The notes: generated from the letters alone by a model not told the origin. Shown: positions 8,046-17,227, numbered from the stretch's first letter. The stretch is 64,000 nucleotides of DNA from Accumulibacter sp. (GCF_036625195.1 NZ_JAZKUG010000001.1:2294001-2358000); one strand, 5' to 3'. Numbers and translations: made by a program.

Positions 8046-9842
8046 ATGAATCTCGAACAGTTCCACCGCCGGCAGCCGATCGTGCTGCCGCTTGCGGTCT
8101 GTGTTTTCGCGCTGCTGTCGGCGCTGCTCGCGCGCTCGGCGCTGGCGGCGGAAGCGTCCGGCAGCGATCCCGACTGGCTGATGATGACCGTCGAGCTGCT
8201 CGGCGGCCTGGCGATCTTCCTTTTCGGCATGATGCAGATGGAGGATGGACTGAAGGCCGTTGCCGGCGAGCGGATGAAGGCGATCCTCGCCAAGCTGACG
8301 GTCAATCGCTTCATGGGCGTCGGCACCGGCGCGCTGGTCACCGCAGTGATCCAGTCGTCGTCGGTGACCACCGTGCTCGTCGTCGGCTTCATCTCCGCCG
8401 GCCTGATGTCGCTGTCGCAGTCGGTCGGCGTCATCATGGGCGCCAACATCGGCACGACGATCACCGCGCAGATCGTCGCCTTCAAGATCACCAAGGCGGC
8501 ACTGGGGATGATCGCGGTCGGCTTCGCCATGCTGTTCATCGCCAAGGACGACCGGATCAAGCACTACGGAACGATGCTGATGGGGCTCGGCATGGTTTTC
8601 TTCGGCATGCACGTGATGAGCGAGGCGATGCACCCGCTGCGCAGTTACGAGCCGTTCCTGAACCTGATGAAGACGATGGACAACCCGCTCGTCGGCGTAC
8701 TGATCGCCACGGTGTTCACCGCCATCATCCAGTCGTCCTCGGCTTCGACCGGCATCGTCATCGTCATGGCCAGCCAGGGTTTCATCAGCCTGCAGGCGGG
8801 CATCGCGCTCGCTTTCGGCGCCAACATCGGCACCTGTGCGACGGCGCTGCTGGCGGTGATCGGCAAGCCGCGCGAAGCGGTCCGCGCAGCGATCGTTCAC
8901 CTGCTGTTCAATGTCTGCGGGGTGCTGATCTGGCTGCCCTTCATCGGCTTCATCGCCAGTTTCGTCACCAGCATCTCGCCGGCGTACCCGGATCTCAGCG
9001 GCGCCGCCCGGCTGGCGGCCGAAACGCCGCGCCAGATCGCCAATGCGCACACCTTCTTCAACATCGCCAACACGCTGATCTTCATCTGGTTCACGGCGCA
9101 GATCGCGCGCCTCGTCGAGTGGCTGGTGCCCGACAGGGCGCTCGAGGAGGAAGCGCTCATCGTCCGCACCCGATTCCTGCAGGAGGAACTGCTGAGCACG
9201 CCCTCGCTGGCGCTCGACCAGGTACGGATGGAAGTGATGCACATGGGCGAGACGGTCAACCAGATGCTGCAACGGATCATGCCGGCGATCATCAAGGGCG
9301 ACCGCGTGGCGCTCGAGGAGATCCGGAAGATGGACGACACCGTCGACATCCTGCACGCCGGGATCATCGACTACCTCGGCCGGATCAGCAAGCAGCAGCT
9401 CAATGACGAACAGACGCGCGAGCTGCTGCAGTTGATGGAGGCGGTGAGCAACCTCGAGAACGTCGGCGACATCATCGAGACCAATCTGGTGGTGCTCGGC
9501 TACGACCGCATCAAGGACCACATCGAGATCAGCGAGGCGACGCAGGGTGTGCTGAACGGCTTCCAGCAGGCGATCACGCGCGCGGTGACCGCCGCCGTGC
9601 AGGCGGTGGCGCAACGCAACCAGCGCGCGGCGCAGGTGGTCACGGGAATGAAGGAGGAGATCAACCAGATCGCCGATTCGGCGGCGCTGCACGAGGCGCG
9701 CCGCCTGGTCGCCGAGGAACCGAACCGCATCCCGGCGTACACGATGGAGATCGACATCATCGAGAAGCAGAAGCGGATCTACTACTTCGCCAAGCGGATG
9801 GCGCGAACGGTGCTGCCGGCGGCGATCCTGCAACGCGAGTAG
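8046..9842 (+). CDS. Na+/phosphate cotransporter family protein with C-terminal PhoU-like domain
   Basis: 598 residues. An N-terminal hydrophobic helix (residues 12-35) precedes two inverted NptA/SLC34-type repeats, each with the hallmark QSSS (residues 103-106 and 229-232) and a GANIGT motif. Residues about 390-598 form a PhoU-like helical bundle (MHMGETVNQMLQRIM, LEEIRKMDDTVDILH). Homologs such as YjbB move inorganic phosphate with sodium across the inner membrane, some as exporters. The ATG at 8046 has a strong AGGAGGAGA site; the frame's first possible start at 8019 lies before that site. Confidence 0.88.
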   Translation: MNLEQFHRRQPIVLPLAVCVFALLSALLARSALAAEASGSDPDWLMMTVELLGGLAIFLFGMMQMEDGLKAVAGERMKAILAKLTVNRFMGVGTGALVTAVIQSSSVTTVLVVGFISAGLMSLSQSVGVIMGANIGTTITAQIVAFKITKAALGMIAVGFAMLFIAKDDRIKHYGTMLMGLGMVFFGMHVMSEAMHPLRSYEPFLNLMKTMDNPLVGVLIATVFTAIIQSSSASTGIVIVMASQGFISLQAGIALAFGANIGTCATALLAVIGKPREAVRAAIVHLLFNVCGVLIWLPFIGFIASFVTSISPAYPDLSGAARLAAETPRQIANAHTFFNIANTLIFIWFTAQIARLVEWLVPDRALEEEALIVRTRFLQEELLSTPSLALDQVRMEVMHMGETVNQMLQRIMPAIIKGDRVALEEIRKMDDTVDILHAGIIDYLGRISKQQLNDEQTRELLQLMEAVSNLENVGDIIETNLVVLGYDRIKDHIEISEATQGVLNGFQQAITRAVTAAVQAVAQRNQRAAQVVTGMKEEINQIADSAALHEARRLVAEEPNRIPAYTMEIDIIEKQKRIYYFAKRMARTVLPAAILQRE

Positions 9843-9884
9843 GCGGCGAACGGCCCGCCGGAAGCAGCGAGAGCAGGGGGGCGG

Positions 9885-11195
9885 TCAGGGCGGTAAAGCG
9901 TCGCCATCGCGGTCGCCGCCGCCCGCTGTGCTGCCGGCTGAATCCACCGCTGCTCTGGCAGTCGGGCGCCGGATGCGCACCTCGTGGATGCGGCGCCGTG
10001 AAGCGCGCTCGATCTTCACTTCGAGGCCCTCGATCTGGAAGCTCTCGCCAGGGGCTGGAATCCGTTCGAGATTGCGGATGATCCAGAGATTGACCGAATC
10101 GTAGGGTTTGCCGGCGAAGTCCTGCTCGAAATGCGCTTCCATGATGCGCAGTTCGGTGGTCCCGTCGACCACCAGTTCGCTGCCGTCGGGTTTCATCAGC
10201 AGGACCTGTTCGTCCGGCGGTGCTTCCTGGTCGTCGTAGATTTCGCCGACGAGTTCCTCGAGGATGTCCTCGAGCGTGAAGATGCCGAGCAGACCACCGA
10301 ACTCGTTGACGACGACGATCAACTGATCCTTGTTCGCCCGCAGCACGTCGAGCAAGCGGTCCACGGGCTGGTTCGGCGGCACGAACAGCGGTTCGCTGCC
10401 GGCCTCGGCGAGGGTCTTGTCGAGGTTCCCCTGCGCGACCTCCCTGAGGATCTCGGGCAGGGTGACGACGCGGCTGATCTCCTCCGGATTGCCGGCGTAG
10501 AGTGGAATACGGTAATGCGACTGGCCGGCGATCTCGGCCAGGCAATCGCCGATCGTCCGCTGGCCGTCGAGCGAGAAGATCTGGTGCCGGTGGACCATGA
10601 TGTCGCCGGCGCGCAGTGTGCTGAAGTCGAAGATGCGTCGGATCATCTGGTGCTCGCCGGCCTCGATCGATCCCTCCTGCGTTCCGTGCTCGGCCAGTGC
10701 GATCAGTTCGCTTTCGGTCACCGTCGGGTCCTTTGGCGGGCTGGTCAGGCTGTGCATCCAGCGAATGAAGGCTTCGATCGTCCAGACCAGCGGCAGCAGC
10801 AGCCTGCCGAGCAGTTCGAGCGGTCCGGAGGCGAGCAGCGCGATGGCGATCGCGTAACGCGAGCCGAAGGTCTTCGGAGTGATCTCGCCGAACATCAGCA
10901 GCAGCAGGGTGATCACGCCGACCGCCAGACCAGGGCCGAGGTGCCCGAAACGTTCGGTGGCGACGACCGTGGCAAGGGTGGCGGCGCCGGTATTCACCAG
11001 GTTGTTGCCGATCAGGATGATCACCAGCGTGCGGTTGAGGTTGCCCTTCATCCGGTGCAGCGCGCGTGCTCCGAAACGGCGCTCGGCCAACAGCGCCTCG
11101 ACGCGCGCCCGCGAGAGCGAAGTGATCGCCGTCTCGGAGCCGGAGAAGAAGGCCGAGAACAGCAGCAGGATGAACAGCAGGAAGGCTTCGAACAT
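9885..11195 (-). CDS. CNNM/CorC-type transporter, paralog 3
   Basis: 436 residues. DUF21 membrane domain with FFSGSETAITSLSR and FGEITPKTFGS, a CBS pair (DIMVHRHQIFSLDG; VVVNEFGGLLGIFTLEDILEELVGE) and a CorC_HlyC domain. The arrangement matches CorB/YtfL-type Mg/Co transporters of the inner membrane. It converges on the Na/Pi transporter (43 bases apart) and stands alone on its strand. The C-terminal 20 residues are low-complexity. It diverges in sequence from the other four copies, so it is not a recent tandem duplicate. Confidence 0.86.
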   Translation of the reverse strand: MFEAFLLFILLLFSAFFSGSETAITSLSRARVEALLAERRFGARALHRMKGNLNRTLVIILIGNNLVNTGAATLATVVATERFGHLGPGLAVGVITLLLLMFGEITPKTFGSRYAIAIALLASGPLELLGRLLLPLVWTIEAFIRWMHSLTSPPKDPTVTESELIALAEHGTQEGSIEAGEHQMIRRIFDFSTLRAGDIMVHRHQIFSLDGQRTIGDCLAEIAGQSHYRIPLYAGNPEEISRVVTLPEILREVAQGNLDKTLAEAGSEPLFVPPNQPVDRLLDVLRANKDQLIVVVNEFGGLLGIFTLEDILEELVGEIYDDQEAPPDEQVLLMKPDGSELVVDGTTELRIMEAHFEQDFAGKPYDSVNLWIIRNLERIPAPGESFQIEGLEVKIERASRRRIHEVRIRRPTARAAVDSAGSTAGGGDRDGDALPP

Positions 11196-11713
11196 CTGAC
11201 GGCGGCTTTCTGCACGCTGAAGAACGCTATGGCCCCCCGTGCAGCATGATGGATGACAGAACGGTTATTTACACGAGATCGCGCCCTTGGGCAACCTGCC
11301 GTCGTGTCTTGCCCAGCCGGCGACGATTCCACGCCAGCCGGCCGCGGGCCGTGACCGGTCGTTCGTCATGAGAACGGCAAAGGATCTGCGGACGGTGCGG
11401 CAGGGGCCGCTCCGGCAGCGAATCGGCGAGCGCGCAGCGCCCGCTTGGCACGGACGTCGCGAGGTGGCCTCGGCGACTCGGCCCGCGAACCCGCGGTCGC
11501 GCCGGCCTTGACTCTGGCATCAAGCCGGTGCAGAATCGGCGCCCATGTCGTTCTCGGGCTGATTCCCCATTTTATCCCGCCCATCTCGCTGCAGCACGGC
11601 TGCCGGCGATTTGCGTCCCCTCTCCCTCCTGTCGCCGGACACCCGCTTTGCGGCAGGAAGGATCGTTGCTCGGGCTTTCGCCACTTCCGAGCCTCCCCGC
11701 AAGCCTGTCGTGA

Positions 11714-11743
11714 CCGTCGACGCCGGAAGTCCGCCGTCGACGG
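11714..11743 (+). promoter_or_regulatory. Perfect hairpin in the long leader of the paralog 4/5 operon
   Basis: The 661-base gap 11196-11856 contains no gene that can be supported. CCGTCGAC at 11714-11721 and GTCGACGG at 11736-11743 form a perfect 8-bp stem with a 14-base loop, about 115 bases before the CNNM start. A second weaker stem lies near 11624-11661. Mg2+ transport genes often carry structured leaders, but no known riboswitch class is recognised. Confidence 0.3.
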
Positions 11744-11856
11744 GCTGTCTGGTTGGCCGTCCCGGCAGCGCTGCCGTCGCCGGTCCCTCGTGCAATCCTG
11801 TCGCCGCCACCCGCGAATGTCGTGCCATGTCCCTTTTCTGGAGGAAGGTGTGAACC

Positions 11857-13203
11857 ATGGATCCTGCCCTATGGATCGAACTCATCGTCTTTGTCGTCCT
11901 GCTCGGTTTCTCGGGCTTCTTCTCGAGCACTGAAACCTCGCTGTTCTCGCTCAGCCAGTTCGAGCTCGACCAGATGCGCGCGGCGAAGAATCCGCGCATC
12001 GAACTCATCGAACGCCTGCGCAGCGAGCCGCGGCGGCTGATCGTCACCATCCTGATCGGCAACGAGTTCGTCAATGTGTCGGCGTCGGTGATCTCGGCGG
12101 CGATGATCATCCACGTCTTCGGCGCCGAGAACGAGATGATCAACCTGTTGGTGATGGTGCCGATCCTGCTGCTCTTCGGCGAGATCACACCGAAGGTGCT
12201 GGCGATCCGCAACAACGTCGCCTTCGCCAGCGCCGAGTGTCGCCCGATCGCGCTGTTCGCGCGTCTGATCACGCCGCTGCGCGAGGTGATCCGCCACATC
12301 TCCGATTTCTTCATCACGCTGATCGTCGGCAAGCAGCGTTCCGAGGGCAACCTGGTCACCGAGGACATGATCCGCACGCTGGTGCATGACGCCGTCGGCG
12401 AGGGCGCGCTCGACAGCAAGGAAGCGCAGTACATCGAGAAGATCTTCGATTTCGGCAACAAGTCGCTGAGCGACATCATGCGGCCACGCTCCGACATCCA
12501 GTTCCTCTCGGCCGACCTGCCGGTGAGCGAACTGCTGGCACAGATCCGGGCGACGCGGCAGTCGCGCTATCCGGTATTCAAGGGGCATCGCGACACCATC
12601 CTCGGCATCCTGTACACGCGCGACCTGCTCGGGGTCGATCTCGCCCGGCTCGAGCGTGACCCGCAGGGAATCCGCAAGCTGCTGCGGCAGCCGAGTTTCT
12701 TTCCGGAATCGAAGCCGGCCGTCGAGCTGTTCCACACCTTCCGCCAGCGCAAGCTGTCGTTCGCGCTGATCGTCGACGAGTACGGCGGCGTCACCGGCCT
12801 GGTGACGATGGAGGATCTGCTCGAGTGCGTCTTCGGCGAGATCGCCAGTCCGTCCGACAGCGACGTCGTGCCGCGGCACCTGATGAGCGACCTCGCCGAC
12901 GGCCGCCGCCTGATCGACACCAGCATGTCGCTCGACGACTTCAACCAGGAGTTCGGCGTCCGCATCGAGAGCGAGGAAGTCGAGACCCTCGCCGGCGCAT
13001 TGCTGCAGGCTTTTGGCGAACTGCCGGCGAGCGGCGCGGCGATCGAGCGTTACGGACTGCGCTTCACCGTCGAGGCGCTCGAGCACAACCGGATCACGCG
13101 CGTCCTCGTCGAACGGCTGCCGCCGCCGGCCGAGGCCGCCGCGGATGCCGGCGAGGCGGCGGCGAGCCAGGAAACGACCGAAGAGAAGAAGGGGGACGCA
13201 TAA
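11857..13203 (+). CDS. CNNM/CorC-type transporter, paralog 4
   Basis: 448 residues. DUF21 domain with FFSSTETSLFSLSQFE (Ser replaces Gly of the usual FFSGSE motif) and FGEITPKVLAI; CBS pair (DIMRPRSDIQFLS; LIVDEYGGVTGLVTMEDLLECVFGE); CorC_HlyC domain; Glu/Ala-rich tail. GGAGGAAGG lies 8 bases before the start. The stop codon TAA is followed at once by the ATG of paralog 5, so they are co-translated. The family exports or senses Mg2+/Co2+ at the inner membrane. Confidence 0.87.
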   Translation: MDPALWIELIVFVVLLGFSGFFSSTETSLFSLSQFELDQMRAAKNPRIELIERLRSEPRRLIVTILIGNEFVNVSASVISAAMIIHVFGAENEMINLLVMVPILLLFGEITPKVLAIRNNVAFASAECRPIALFARLITPLREVIRHISDFFITLIVGKQRSEGNLVTEDMIRTLVHDAVGEGALDSKEAQYIEKIFDFGNKSLSDIMRPRSDIQFLSADLPVSELLAQIRATRQSRYPVFKGHRDTILGILYTRDLLGVDLARLERDPQGIRKLLRQPSFFPESKPAVELFHTFRQRKLSFALIVDEYGGVTGLVTMEDLLECVFGEIASPSDSDVVPRHLMSDLADGRRLIDTSMSLDDFNQEFGVRIESEEVETLAGALLQAFGELPASGAAIERYGLRFTVEALEHNRITRVLVERLPPPAEAAADAGEAAASQETTEEKKGDA

Positions 13204-14451
13204 ATGCCTGATATCCTGCTCACGGCCCTGCTGATGGTCGTCTGCCTGATCGCCGAGGGCTTCTTCTCGGGCTCGGAACTCGGCATCGTCAGCGCCGACC
13301 GCATGAAACTGCGCCACGATGCCGCCAAGGGATCGCGTGGCGCGCGGATGGCGCTCGAAATGCTCGAGAAGCGGCCCGAGTGGCTGCTGTCGACGACACT
13401 CGTCGGGACCAACATCGCTGTCGTCGCCAACTCGACGATCGCCACCGCGCTGATGATCCAGCTTTTCGGCGATGCCGGCAGCTGGTTGGCGGTCATCCTC
13501 GTCGCTCCGCTGATCTGGGTTTTCGGCGAGATCGTCCCGAAGAGCGTCTTCCAGCAGCGCGCCGACGTGATCACGCCGTACGTCATCTACATCCTGCGCT
13601 TCTTCTCGATCCTGTTCGCGCCGATCCTGATCGTCTTCGTCACGCTGTCGAAGTTCCTTTCGCGCCTCGCCGGCGCGCGCGATGAGCACAACCCCTTCAC
13701 CCTGCGCGAACAGATCCAGAGCATGGTGCAGATGCCGCCACAGGAAGGGGGCGACATCCAGCAGATCGAGAAGACGATGATCCGCCGCATGTTCAACTTT
13801 TCCGAGACCACCGTCTACAAGGTGATGGTGCCGCTGATCGACGTCACCGCCATCGACAGGCGGTGCACGGTCGGTGAGGCGGTGCGCCTGGCGGTCGACA
13901 GCGCGCACGTCCGCTTGCCGGTGTACGACGGCCGCATCGACCGCGTCATCGGCGTGCTCAACACGATGGACCTGCTCGGCGTCGATGCCGCGACGCCGAT
14001 CGAGGGATTCGTCGGTCCGACCCGCTACGTGCCGGCGAGCAAGAGCGCCGAGTCGATGCTTGTCGAGCTGCGCAAGGACGGCGATGCGATGGCGGTGGTG
14101 ATGGATGAGTTCGGCGGCGCCGAGGGCATCGTCACCATCGAGGACATCATCGAGGAAGTGGTCGAGGACATCGAGGACGAGTACGATCGGCAGGAGAAAC
14201 CGGCGGAGTGGTTCCGCAAGCTCGGACATCACGACTACGTCGTCAGCGCCCGCGCCAACCCGCAGTTGCTGGTCGAGAAACTCGGCCTGAAGCTGCCCGG
14301 CGAGGGCAGCCACGACACGCTTTCCGGTTTCCTGCTCGAATTCGCGCGCGAGATTCCCAAGCCGGGGACGACGATCGAGGTCGAAGGCATCCGGTTCACC
14401 ATCCAGCGCGCGACGCCGCAGGTCATCCAGGAGGTTCAGATTCGCTGGTAG
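13204..14451 (+). CDS. CNNM/CorC-type transporter, paralog 5
   Basis: 415 residues. DUF21 domain with FFSGSELGIVSADRMKLRHDA and FGEIVPKSVFQQRAD, CBS pair (KVMVPLIDVTAIDR; VVMDEFGGAEGIVTIEDIIEEVVED) and CorC_HlyC domain ending VIQEVQIRW. It most resembles paralog 1 (shared SGSEL, VGTNIA, VPKS.FQQ.AD), whereas paralogs 2 and 4 resemble each other; the two operons therefore look like the same gene pair repeated on both strands. The start abuts the stop of paralog 4. Confidence 0.87.
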   Translation: MPDILLTALLMVVCLIAEGFFSGSELGIVSADRMKLRHDAAKGSRGARMALEMLEKRPEWLLSTTLVGTNIAVVANSTIATALMIQLFGDAGSWLAVILVAPLIWVFGEIVPKSVFQQRADVITPYVIYILRFFSILFAPILIVFVTLSKFLSRLAGARDEHNPFTLREQIQSMVQMPPQEGGDIQQIEKTMIRRMFNFSETTVYKVMVPLIDVTAIDRRCTVGEAVRLAVDSAHVRLPVYDGRIDRVIGVLNTMDLLGVDAATPIEGFVGPTRYVPASKSAESMLVELRKDGDAMAVVMDEFGGAEGIVTIEDIIEEVVEDIEDEYDRQEKPAEWFRKLGHHDYVVSARANPQLLVEKLGLKLPGEGSHDTLSGFLLEFAREIPKPGTTIEVEGIRFTIQRATPQVIQEVQIRW

Positions 14452-14517
14452 ACGGCGCCTGGCGGCGGCGCCCGGGCGCCCCGCCTGCCGCTGTGCGGTG
14501 GCCCGCTGCTCGCACGG

Positions 14518-15405
14518 TCACGCCGGCCTTTCCACCGGTCGCGGCGTGGTGAACGAGAACACATGGTGCGGCATGGTGCGCAGCCGCAGCGGCGCCTTGC
14601 CAAGCCCGCTGCGCGCCATCCAGTCGAACACCGAGTCCACGGTGACCGTTTCGATCTGCCCCGCCATTCGTCGCCCGAAGGGATGGTCGTCAAAACTGAT
14701 GTGGGCGGTGGCGACGCGTGCGCCGAGCCGCTTGAGCGGATCGATCTGCAGGGTGGTGGGACGGTAACCGCTGGCACGCAGCCAGTCGCGCGCCGCGGCG
14801 CGGCTGCCGACGGCGGGCTCGGCGAGCATCGCCAGGGTCTCGATCGCCCATTGGTTGCTCTGCTGGTAGGGGCCCGACCACGGGTAGGCGAGCATGTTGT
14901 AGCGCGGCTCGTGCAGGGTGGCGAGCAGCGCGTCATTCTTGATCCGGCCGATGACGCGGGCCGCGAGCTCGTGTTCGAGCGCGACGACGCCGGCCTCGTG
15001 CAGATGGAGTCCGTCGCCGAAGAACTCGGCGAGGCCCTGACGGTACAGGCTGCTGCGGCCGCTGCCGCACTGGTTGAGCTTGTGCAGCACGCGCCAGGCG
15101 CCACGCCCGTCGAGCACGGCGTCGTCGCGATAGGCGATGCCGAGGTGTGAGTAACGCAGACCGTACTGCGAGAGATCCTGCCCGGCGCGGGCGATCAGCA
15201 CCACCTTGCTGCCGTCGCGCTGCGCCAGGTCGTCGAGTTGGCGGGCAACGCTTGCCGCCAGCGCGAGGTCGCGGCTGATCGAATCGACGGTCGGACGGCG
15301 CGCCTCGCAGTTCTGGCCGGCAAGCGCCGGCGCGGCGAGACATGCCAGGCTCAGCGCCAGCACGACGCTGCGCCAGGTCCGCCGGATCGTGTCGCCGGTG
15401 TTCAT
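14518..15405 (-). CDS. DUF2145-family periplasmic protein
   Basis: 295 residues with a clear signal peptide (VVLALSLACLAAPALAGQ). The mature part contains SHLGIAYRDD, then CGSGRSSLYRQGLAEFF, and NMLAYPWSGPYQQSNQWAIETLA, which I recognise as the DUF2145 pattern; the SH..I / CG arrangement is reminiscent of NlpC/P60-like papain folds (His and Cys), but that is inference. The start overlaps the stop of the upstream membrane protein (TGATG), so the two are coupled. The operon continues upstream to the YiaA-like gene. Confidence 0.65.
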   Translation of the reverse strand: MNTGDTIRRTWRSVVLALSLACLAAPALAGQNCEARRPTVDSISRDLALAASVARQLDDLAQRDGSKVVLIARAGQDLSQYGLRYSHLGIAYRDDAVLDGRGAWRVLHKLNQCGSGRSSLYRQGLAEFFGDGLHLHEAGVVALEHELAARVIGRIKNDALLATLHEPRYNMLAYPWSGPYQQSNQWAIETLAMLAEPAVGSRAAARDWLRASGYRPTTLQIDPLKRLGARVATAHISFDDHPFGRRMAGQIETVTVDSVFDWMARSGLGKAPLRLRTMPHHVFSFTTPRPVERPA

Positions 15406-15854
15406 CAGCGGATCCTTTCGTTGTAGAGCAGTGACTCGCCCAGGGCATTGGGCACCAGGCAGATCACCTCGCCCGCCACCGAGAGCAGCCAGCCGGCGGT
15501 GACGACCGTCACCGAGACGACGGTGCCTGCCGCGACCAATGATGCGGCGGCCGCTTCGCCGGTGAAGCGCAGGCTGGCGGTGGCACCGTCGGACGCGCGC
15601 CGCAGCAGCCAGACGGCGCCGCGCGCCGAGCTTTCGACGGCGACCACGGTGAGCACCGCACCGGCGCTGAGGATCATCACCGATGCGGCGCTGAGCACTG
15701 CGACCGGCAGGGAAAGCGAGAGGCCGGAAGCCGTGCTGGCTTCGGCTGCGCCGCCATGCGCAAGGCAGTGGCTGGCGTACGGCGCGACTGCCAGGGCGAG
15801 GCCAAGCCCGCAGAGTTGGCGCAGGGCAGAGCGGCGGGAGGTTGCGGTGTTCAT
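15405..15854 (-). CDS. Small membrane protein with signal-like N-terminus, coupled to DUF2145
   Basis: 149 residues. The N-terminus (SRRSALRQLCGLGLALAV) resembles a Tat or Sec signal. Two later hydrophobic stretches (LPVAVLSAASVMILSAGAV and the VAAGTVVSVTVVTAGWLL segment) would span the membrane. No family is recognised. ATG 15854 starts MNTATSRR; the upstream extension has no support. Its stop overlaps the DUF2145 start by one base, and the YiaA-like gene lies 23 bases upstream, so it sits in the middle of a three-gene operon that may encode an envelope complex. Confidence 0.6.
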   Translation of the reverse strand: MNTATSRRSALRQLCGLGLALAVAPYASHCLAHGGAAEASTASGLSLSLPVAVLSAASVMILSAGAVLTVVAVESSARGAVWLLRRASDGATASLRFTGEAAAASLVAAGTVVSVTVVTAGWLLSVAGEVICLVPNALGESLLYNERIR

Positions 15855-15877
15855 GATCGACTCCTTGCGTGTGGGTT

Positions 15878-16345
15878 TCAGTGCTGCGCGCTGTCGGCGG
15901 GAGAGTGGGTGGCGCACGACTCCCGGCCGTGTTCGAGGCGATCGGCCTCATGGGCGTCGCGCAGGGTCTTCGCCAGGGTGAAGGCCGACGAGATCAGGTA
16001 GAGCCAGCTCACCAGCAGATAGGCTTTCCACGTCGGGTTGATGTCCATGCGCCACAGGCCCCAGGCAGTCAGCGCCATCGCCAGCGCGAACCCGCCCCAG
16101 ACGACCAGCGACCAGGTTGGCGTGTCCGCTTCTGTCGCGGCGTTGTCGCGCACGTATTTGGCGAGTACGAAGACCGAAGAGAGGCAGAAGGAATAGCCCA
16201 TGACCATGAAGGCGCGGTCGAGATCGTCGCCCGGCAGCCAGGCCAGTCCGCTGCCGCAGACGAACAGGGCGATGCCGAACGAAACCCAGACCTGCAGGCG
16301 CCAGGCGGCGGTGTCGCGGCGGATCGGGTGTCGTGCTGGTTCCAT
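15878..16345 (-). CDS. YiaA/YiaB-type inner-membrane protein
   Basis: 155 residues with four hydrophobic helices in two pairs: AFMVMGYSFCLSSVFVLAKYVRD and KAYLLVSWLYLISSAFTLAKTLRD are clearly duplicated halves of the YiaAB two-helix domain. Function is unknown; family members are small inner-membrane proteins linked to envelope or nutrient stress. AAGGAG precedes the ATG. It is the first gene of the operon with the next two and is divergent from the regulator at 16490, sharing a 144-base intergenic region. Confidence 0.75.
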   Translation of the reverse strand: MEPARHPIRRDTAAWRLQVWVSFGIALFVCGSGLAWLPGDDLDRAFMVMGYSFCLSSVFVLAKYVRDNAATEADTPTWSLVVWGGFALAMALTAWGLWRMDINPTWKAYLLVSWLYLISSAFTLAKTLRDAHEADRLEHGRESCATHSPADSAQH

Positions 16346-16489
16346 GCTGTGCTCCTTTCCTGGGGTGATCGAGGTGACGGGCGCATCATGGAATGAGTGC
16401 GATGGCGGTACAAGGAAGAGATACGGTGTCTTTTCAGGAGTGACTCGTGGTATCGTTTGAAGGTACTTCTTTCCGGAAGGCAGCGTGCC

Positions 16490-17227
16490 ATGAGCACCAC
16501 CGTCGACCTCATCGCGCTGCTCAAGTCCGAACTCAGGTCCGCCGGCATCACTTACGCGGCACTGGCGGAGCGCCTCGGCATGGCCGAGTCCAGCGTCAAG
16601 CGCATGCTCGCCAAAAGGGGTGACATGCCGCTCTCGCGCATCGACGACATCTGTCGCGTGCTCAACCTCGATTTCGCCGACCTCGCGCGGCGCATCGCCG
16701 ACACCCAGCCCCTGATGCTGGAACTGACCCTGGCGCAGGAGAAGGCGGTGGTCGCCGACCGGATCCTGCTGGTGGTGGCGATCTGTGTCATCAGCCAGTT
16801 ACCCGCCGAGGAGATCCTCGCCACCTACGAGTTGAGCGAGGTCCAGCTGGTGAAGGCGCTGACCCAGCTCGATCGCATCGGCATCATCGACCTGCGCCCC
16901 GGCAACCGCTATCGGCTCAAGGTAGCCAAGGGATTCCGCTGGCTGCCGCACGGGCCGGTGATGGACTTCTTCCGCAGGGAAGTGCTGCACGACTACTTCG
17001 CCGGCGGTTTCGACGGCGAGTCGGAAATGCTGATGGTGGTGCACGGCGAAATCGGGCGCAGCCTGGCCAGTTCGTTTCGCGAACGGCTGCTGCGCGTCGG
17101 CCAGGACTTCTCCAATCAGCACCTGGCCGACCAGAAGCTGCCGCCCGAGCAGCGCCGTCCCTACACCATCGTCATCGGCATGCGTTCCTGGCTGATGGCG
17201 GCGCTGGCCGAGATGCTGCGGCCTTAG
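16490..17227 (+). CDS. Helix-turn-helix (XRE-type) transcriptional regulator
   Basis: 245 residues. Residues 10-60 form an XRE-like helix-turn-helix (ITYAALAERLGMAESSVKRM, LSRIDDICRVLNLDFADL). The C-terminal 180 residues carry a second winged-helix-like stretch (LATYELSEVQLVKALTQLDRIGII) and an unassigned domain. GGAAGG lies 10 bases before the ATG. It is divergent from the YiaA-like operon, which is its likely target. The last codons overlap the end of trkH on the other strand by four bases. Confidence 0.75.
   Translation: MSTTVDLIALLKSELRSAGITYAALAERLGMAESSVKRMLAKRGDMPLSRIDDICRVLNLDFADLARRIADTQPLMLELTLAQEKAVVADRILLVVAICVISQLPAEEILATYELSEVQLVKALTQLDRIGIIDLRPGNRYRLKVAKGFRWLPHGPVMDFFRREVLHDYFAGGFDGESEMLMVVHGEIGRSLASSFRERLLRVGQDFSNQHLADQKLPPEQRRPYTIVIGMRSWLMAALAEMLRP

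Noticed and set aside
7548..9833. Very long minus-strand ORF (over 750 codons) opposite the Usp and Na/Pi genes
   Set aside because: It is the mirror of two well-supported genes in high-GC DNA, with a His/Asp/Arg-rich composition and no domain.
11869..14313. Minus-strand ORF of over 800 codons opposite the two CNNM genes
   Set aside because: Antisense shadow of paralogs 4 and 5; composition is typical of GC-rich antisense frames and no start site is seen.
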